A DNA stretch of 64,000 nt. Origin: Owenia fusiformis (lineage: Eukaryota; Annelida; Polychaeta; Sabellida; Oweniidae). Location: assembly GCA_903813345.2 (NCBI GenBank), contig CAIIXF020000004.1:12980196-13044195 (forward strand), read 5' to 3'. A program made the translations under genes and the position numbers. Below, piece after piece: positions 58,241 to 64,000 of the stretch; position 1 is the stretch's first letter, and each line of letters opens with the position of its first letter. The notes beneath the pieces were generated by a model. The model was given only the letters and a program-made list of their open reading frames with translations, did no database searches and was not told where the DNA came from.

Positions 58241-58398
58241 ACAAATAACTATGCACATTAACGTGTACGTATTTATTTGAATGAATGTATTAACCGGGTT
58301 TAGGCAAAAATAGTCCAGTATACATCGAACGGGTAAACAGGATAATAATTTATTAACAGCCACATTGGACAGTCGACGACAACACAAGAAGATCAAAA

Positions 58399-60513
58399 AT
58401 GGCAACCACGGAGATGCAAAGTTCGGCTCTCAAGAAAAATGGCCATGTTGTTTTGAAGGGAAGACCATGCGAGATTATTGAAATTGCAACATCTAAATCA
58501 GGCAAACATGGTCACTCCAAGGTAAACAATTTCACTTAACACCTCTTTGTTTTTTTTACTTGATGTAACAATCAGCTGATTTACTGAATTACCTGAAGTG
58601 CTAATTATCTTATAGTTTTTGTTTGATAAGATTAGCTTCAATCCTTTTAATTAGTATTTTACTTCTTTTTATAAATTGCTATAATGTACACTGATACGAA
58701 GTCCTTGGTAAGATTATATACATGCCCCTCCCCCTTAGTGGACTTAAGTATATAATTGGTATTATATCAGGACTACAGGTGCGTTTTATTAGTTTTGAAG
58801 CTTGTATTCGCGAATGCAACTTTCGGCTACCGAATTTACCTATTATTTAATGGGAAACTGTTTTTTTAATTACTTTATTGTCAAACAAAACATATTTACG
58901 CAAGGGAGATTTTTTTAAATAAGTGATTCATACATACTGAATTATCCACATTTGAAGTATTTACTATTAATAATAACAATTACTACATTACCTAGAAGAA
59001 TTTTTAAATTAAAATCATTATCATTTTCGACCCCGGCCGGCTGTTGAGCTCAACTCTTTGATATATAAATAATACCTGTCACCATTCCATTCATTTTTAA
59101 ATTCGCGAAAACAAGCTTATTGCCTTAGGCTGAAGATAACGCTAACGATGATAGTTGTTGATATCAAAATAACTTGGTCAATTAAAAGGAACCAAGACAA
59201 ACTCAAAGATTTATCAAGAGATTTTGCAATTAGAATTAATATTCTATGATATTTTTTCTTAAAATACACTAAATAGTTTTTAATATTAAGTAATGTATAA
59301 TCGATTTTTTATTTGCCTTAAAACAATTTTTTCTCATGCGTTTGTCATTCAAACGTGTTACAGGTCTATAATCCGAACTATCCTGTACCTTACCTATTAT
59401 TTACCATATACATATAATGGTGACTATTTTACTATTCAATGACCGTGAAATATGCTCTCAGTTTAAATCCTCTTAAATATAAAAGTTAGTCGTTTATCGA
59501 TGTAATACTGGGTGTCCCAGAATAAACTGTACCAAAGACAAAACATAGAATTGATCTGTGAGTGATGAGTGATAACACTTATTTTCATGAATTTCAACTG
59601 TTAATTGAAAAATGATTTTTTTTATCATTTGCAAAGTTCAACTTTTCACGATGAAGGAAACATAGTTATCAATGTATCATTTTGGGGCACCCTGTATAAT
59701 ATAATCAATAATATACATCGTATTATTTCATATAATACCTCACTTTAAGTTTGTCCAGTTTGATTTGTTGTTAGAGGCGGAATTTAGTTATTATGTTGAT
59801 TAACTTTTTAAGTAAATTATCTAAAATAGTAGAGATATCGCAACTCACTTATATCATGTTTATTATTTCCGTATAACATATAACTTATAAAGCGTTTGAT
59901 TATGTCATAATTTATTGCGGAGCTCTAGACGTACATAAGTGTGGTATTCTGACATATAGACGACGATTTATAAGAATAGCACACTTTTGGACGTACAGAG
60001 CTGCGCAATAAATGATGACAGAATCAAAAGTTTCATAGGGTATACGTTATACAGGAATAATAAACATCTTTAAGTGAGTTGCGAAATCTCTCTAAAATTA
60101 GAGGGTTTCAAATTGTACAACTGTAAAACTTTAATGCGATTATTTTTTTCTGACAGCCATTTAGAAGATGTTTGTTGACTCTGGTCATTGCCATTTACAT
60201 GTTAGGAAGCCCACTCATCAAATGTTTTTACTTTCATGCTCTTATCAGAGCGTACAAGTTGTGCAACTGTTTAACTTAAAAGTCACCCATCTTGAATTCT
60301 AGCATTCATTTGTATACACGCCTATTACACGAAGAAACACGTATATTCGAAATAAAGGAGTATGGACGGTTTTTTCAAAATCATTCATATTCACATATTT
60401 CTTAATTTCAGGTTTTCATAACTGGTAAAGATATTTTCACAAGTGAAAAAATTGAGGACATGTTCCCTGCAACTCACAACGTTCAAGTCCCAACTATAAG
60501 CAGAGAACAAAAG
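58399..60513 (+). CDS. EIF5A: Eukaryotic translation initiation factor 5A, first two coding exons (gene runs off window)
   Basis: Exon 58399-58521 (41 codons) and exon 60412-60513 (34 codons), both phase 0 with GT-AG borders. The first contains [16 protein letters not shown] and the hypusination loop [11 protein letters not shown] with the modifiable lysine at residue 36. The second, [19 protein letters not shown] then THNVQVP, aligns with the family's next segment. eIF5A binds the ribosome and relieves stalled peptide-bond formation; it needs the hypusine residue. The N-terminus (MATTEMQSS) is about 14 residues shorter than in human, and the sequence looks more divergent than usual for this conserved protein. 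The C-terminal OB-fold (about 75 residues) was not found before base 64000, so intron 2 would exceed 3.4 kb. A CAG just before CCACATTGG (about 58357) could be an acceptor for an upstream exon. Confidence 0.9.
58799..59115. mobile_element. CGCGAATGC-type MITE copy with an internal insertion
   Basis: The left end GCTTGTATTCGCGAATGC and the right end AATTCGCGAAAACAAGCTT are present, but about 180 bp of unrelated A/T-rich DNA, ending near CCCCGGCCGGC, separate the halves. It lies in eIF5A intron 1. Confidence 0.6.
59508..59694. mobile_element. Tc1/mariner-type MITE, 187 bp
   Basis: Ends CTGGGTGTCCCAGAATAAA and TTTTGGGGCACCCTG are imperfect inverted repeats flanked by TA (59506-59507, 59695-59696). 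It is non-coding and lies in eIF5A intron 1. Confidence 0.65.
59820..60102. mobile_element. Palindromic MITE or foldback, about 280 bp
   Basis: Arms of about 125 bp (59820-59950 and 59978-60102) are inverted copies, with shared blocks CGCAACTCACTTA, TGTTTATTATT and AATTTATTGCG/AATAAA-type variants, and a spacer of about 27 bases. No target duplication was recognised. It lies in eIF5A intron 1. Confidence 0.65.
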
Positions 60514-60531
60514 GTATGCTATATGCTTCCT

Positions 60532-61444
60532 GGTCATCTCAACCCCAAGTCAACTCAACCCAGTCCAACTCAACCCCAAGTCAACTCAACCCCAAGTCAA
60601 GTCAACCCCAGTAAAACTCAACCCTAAGTCAACTCAACCCTGTAAAACTCAACCCCAGTAAAACTCAACCCCTATATTTCTATAATTGATAAACTTTTAA
60701 GAAAGTTTATTTCATAAAAATAATTTTGATTATTCAGTTTGTGATTTTCATTCTTAGACCACTGCCTTTTTAGATTAAAGTTAATAATGAGTGTATCTCC
60801 AAAATCTCAACATGGTACTAATAGGATTAAAATATGGGTCACTTTCCAGGGGCATAGTCAGCTTTCAGTCAGGAGGGATGCGACCGCCCAAAAAAATCAG
60901 GTTTTCAGTCAGGGGTGCCGATCGTGGCATATTCTAGCCAAAAAAAGATATGTTTTGACAAGAAATGATGCACCTTCCTGGCTACGCCTATATGCTTTCA
61001 GTCTATTAATTAGTAAATGTTAATGATTTTGTTAATGCATGTTCATATAAATAAAAAGTTATATTACATTGTTAATTATTTCTAAATTATCATATAAATA
61101 AAAAAAGTTATATTACATTGTTAATTATTTCTAAATTATCTAAAATTTGATTTCAAAAGATGTCTTAAATTAAGTAATAGTGACAACTTGATGAATTATC
61201 CTTGAGCTTAACCGTTTTTTGGAATACTTTTACAACTTTCTATTCAAAGTATCATGCAAAATGCTAGATTTTCAGAAATGAATGACTTAAATTATTCATC
61301 ATAAAAAAATTAAATTAGACATTGCACAAATGAATATGGTTGAGTTTTACTGGGGTTGAGTTTTACAGGGTTGACTTGACTTGGGGTTGAGTTGACTTGG
61401 GGTTGAGTTGGACTGGGTTGAGATGACTTGGGGTTGAGATGACC
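60532..61444. mobile_element. Element with inverted arms made of CAACCCCAAGTC repeats
   Basis: The left arm (60532-60672) and right arm (61335-61444) are inverted copies starting GGTCATCTCAACCCCAAGTC. Each consists of 11-12-base units CAACCCCAAGTC, CAACCCAGTC and CAACCCCAGTAAAACT in nearly the same order. The 660-bp interior has no open frame of substance and contains a 54-bp tandem duplication (61030-61140). It lies in eIF5A intron 2, starting about 20 bp after the exon 2 donor. A single arm of the same family lies at 55494. Confidence 0.7.
61030..61140. repeat. 54-bp tandem duplication
   Basis: ATATAAATAAAAAGTTATAT followed by TACATTGTTAATTATTTC occurs twice in direct tandem with one A-run length difference, so it is very recent. 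Confidence 0.85.
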
Positions 61445-61518
61445 TGTCACCTGCTATATCATAGGATCGCCGCGGTTATAATACAACGCACACTATTTAA
61501 TGAAATGTATTAAAACTT

Positions 61519-61653
61519 AATTGTATTCGTGAATGCAACTAACGCATGTCGGCTACCGGATTTACCTTCTATATTAATGGTTACCCATTTAAATATGAAT
61601 GGTACGTGCCACGGTAGCCGACAGGCGTTAGTTGCATTCGCGAAAACACAGTC
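61519..61653. mobile_element. CGCGAATGC-type MITE copy, compact
   Basis: ATTGTATTCGTGAATGCAAC followed by TAACGCATGTCGGCTACCGG, and at the right CGGTAGCCGACAGGCGTTAG followed by TTGCATTCGCGAAAACA: well-matched inverted ends around a short centre, 135 bp in all. It lies in eIF5A intron 2. Confidence 0.75.
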
Positions 61654-63617
61654 AGTCTGAGTATGTATGAGAAGATCAAGACCGCGTCTTTGAACTACCC
61701 GCTGGCGAGTGCATTGCATAATATATAATAGTAATAAAGGAATTGACAACATTTTTAAAATGACCTCCTGTTCAAGTTCCAATCATTTTTATAGATTATA
61801 TTGATAGATTTAATATCACTGAATATGGTATTGCTTGTTGGGGACCACACAACATAACCGTTTATCATTTATTTGAGATTTAAGCAAAGGTCCATTTTCA
61901 AAGAAATAATCGTTTTAAAAGATTTCTTGTGAATAGATAATAAATAAGTACAAAAAGTATGAATTCTAATATATCAAGAGCATAATGTAAAATTTCAACT
62001 GAAAAATTAGATCAAAATGGAATCAAAATTCACAGTGGGTTGTATAACTCATCAAACACTGTATAATTTTTTAAAGCTTATTGTTACAGTCTAATGTTTT
62101 AATTTGCATTTGTTAGTTAGGATTATATCATTGACCATTTATAAATTTTTGAGCACCATACAAGGTTACAGCACTTCATTTATGAACGATTTCAGCAGGG
62201 GTCTATTTTACGAAACTTATATATTTTTCTGGATAGTTCTTAGATGAAAAGCTAGTATATTGTTACGATTAAATTACATCATTAAGGTGTATAAATCATG
62301 ACAACAGGTTTCATCCTGATGTCTACAACCTTATTCGTATAACGCCAAGTCACAAGGGGGGGGGGATTGACCTCTTTATTACTTATATAATTTTAATATT
62401 ACAATAATGTCGGTATCATTATAAACAGGCACTAAATAAGTGTAGACTAGTATGAATATGTTGACAGCAAGAAGATTTATACAATTTAAACTGTAAAAAT
62501 GAGATAACAATGGGCTCTAAAATCACAATGATTGGTATAACTAATCAAATGTTTACTTTTTAAGCTTAGTATCATATTCTAACAATTTAAATTGGTTTAA
62601 ATAGTTATAATTGAATCATTTGCAGTTTCTGAATTTTTCGAATATATCGTAAAATGGTTCAGATTTTCATTTATTGAAGATTTAATTCAAGTCTTATTCA
62701 AAAAGATGAATATTTTTGTGGATAGTTCTCAGATCAATTACTATTATTACCACATTGCCGGGTATGTTACAGGGGTATTAGTGCTAGTTTAGAAGGCATT
62801 TATGTTACTATATCGACCTGAGTAATATATGTGACGTCTTAGTGGCGGGCCAATAACGCATTAGGTTGGAGACTTCAGAAGAGTTTCCCATAGATGACCA
62901 TTATAACAGTTTACCCCATATCCTATTAACGGTTAGTATCCAAGCCTAGCGCAACATACCACAGTGTTCGAGAGAGAGACTTGCATAGCCTGCTATAACA
63001 AACTTACCATGGGTTGTCCATCGAATTTTTGAGATAAATAAACTTGAAGACACTAACCCCCTCTATCGTCAGATTTCTCAGAAAATTCTGGTAAAATCGC
63101 CAAGGTCAAAATCACTCCGCCGCCAGCTTAAAATGAGATTTCTCACTGAATGTTGACATGTTTCAGATGAATTAGGACCTGACTTATAAATATTGAGTCC
63201 CGATTCACTTCCCAAATGGCGCTCCAATGCGGTAGGGAAGGAGAAAAGTGACTTTTTATGCAGAAAACCAAATCACTAACCACTAATATCCTTACGCAGG
63301 ACTATATCCTAATAGTAAAATGAATTAGTTTGTTCTCTTCCAACATGGTTATATTAGTATTGCAGGCATTATCCCGATCACAATGGTATATAACAATGCT
63401 ATATTTGAGAAAATGCACGGGGGAAGAATCAGGGAATTTCAGGAAATTTGATTTTGAGATTTCTTGAAATTTCTTCAGGGTAGGGGTGCACCTTACAGAT
63501 TGCATCTCAGATTGAGTGCACCAGACTGAGGTGAACGTGGTAATATGGAGTATCATTGGAAAGCCATTTCTACTATCTTTAAAGTGATATCCATGTCAAG
63601 ACGTTCGATTTTTGTCA
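61654..63617 (+). other. eIF5A intron 2, remaining part: nothing recognised
   Basis: AT-rich DNA without supported exons or elements. I looked for the C-terminal eIF5A exons (expected FQLI/DGYLSL-type segments) and did not see them. A G10 tract lies near 62357. Confidence 0.45.
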
Positions 63618-64000
63618 GATCAACAAAAAACAAGATGATGTTAAAAGAAAGTGAACTAAATGGAGCCATTGTTTTTAATCATTTTGAATGCAAAATATAA
63701 TCAGACGGACAATCTTATTTTGAATTAAACAGATAAAATCAATATGTCATACTAATAAACTTTCCAAAAGCCGATTAATGAGTAGATGATCGGTTGTAAA
63801 CTTCAAAAATATCAAAATCTAATATTTTTGTTGACTCATGTTAAACCCCTCAATAATAACTAACCTAATGTTGACAGGTCCTCAACAGGTAAAAATGTAT
63901 GTAGACATATATGTTTTATCATTTAAACATATCAAAACAATTGGCGGATCAACAAAAAACAAGATGATGTTAAAAGAAAGTGAACTAAATGGAATCATTA
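63618..64000. repeat. Start of a direct repeat with a 329-bp period, running off the window
   Basis: GATCAACAAAAAACAAGATG followed by ATGTTAAAAGAAAGTGAACT occurs at 63618 and again at 63947, identical for about 50 bases up to the window end apart from GGAGCC versus GGAATC. Either a tandem array begins here or two copies of a short element lie close together. Confidence 0.6.

Overview
The window is animal nuclear DNA: AT-rich, intron-rich, with GT-AG exon junctions that keep the reading frame, and crowded with mobile-element debris (Tc1/mariner, piggyBac-like and short inverted-repeat elements, APE-type LINEs, one LTR-type fossil) and tandem repeats. The TE mix, the flavin monooxygenase and a secreted GDPH-motif protein resemble what I know from marine spiralians, most likely a mollusc. 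That placement is inference.

Four host genes form two divergent pairs. (1) Minus strand, 8753 down past base 1: an unrecognised acidic, basic-N-terminus protein in five short exons joined by phase-2 introns, with several reading-frame faults. (2) Plus strand, 9915-22684: a complete six-exon gene for a 463-residue secreted cysteine-rich protein with a GDPH motif and a VWD-like C-terminal half; its 3'UTR contains a minisatellite before an AATAAA signal. (3) Minus strand, 53056-34156: a complete seven-exon flavin-containing monooxygenase (534 residues) whose fifth intron holds an 8.7-kb element with 1.44-kb inverted arms. (4) Plus strand from 58399: the first two coding exons of eIF5A, continuing beyond the window.

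Between genes 2 and 3 lie a nearly complete LINE (24257 to about 29300, minus strand), whose two ORFs share one frame separated by a single TAG; a 23-base assembly gap next to an apparently exact inverted copy of exon 4 of gene 2; an LTR-type fossil; and a 187-base GGCA tetranucleotide run. Introns carry tandem arrays (about 600-bp, 170-bp, 155-bp and 21-bp units) and nested transposons with readable TA or TTAA target duplications.

The observations most worth checking are the LINE's same-frame ORF1-TAG-ORF2 layout, the large inverted-repeat element in the FMO intron, the 0.9-kb palindrome ending about 160 bp upstream of the eIF5A start codon, and the inverted exon copy at the gap. All boundaries were read by eye; no alignment or search was run.
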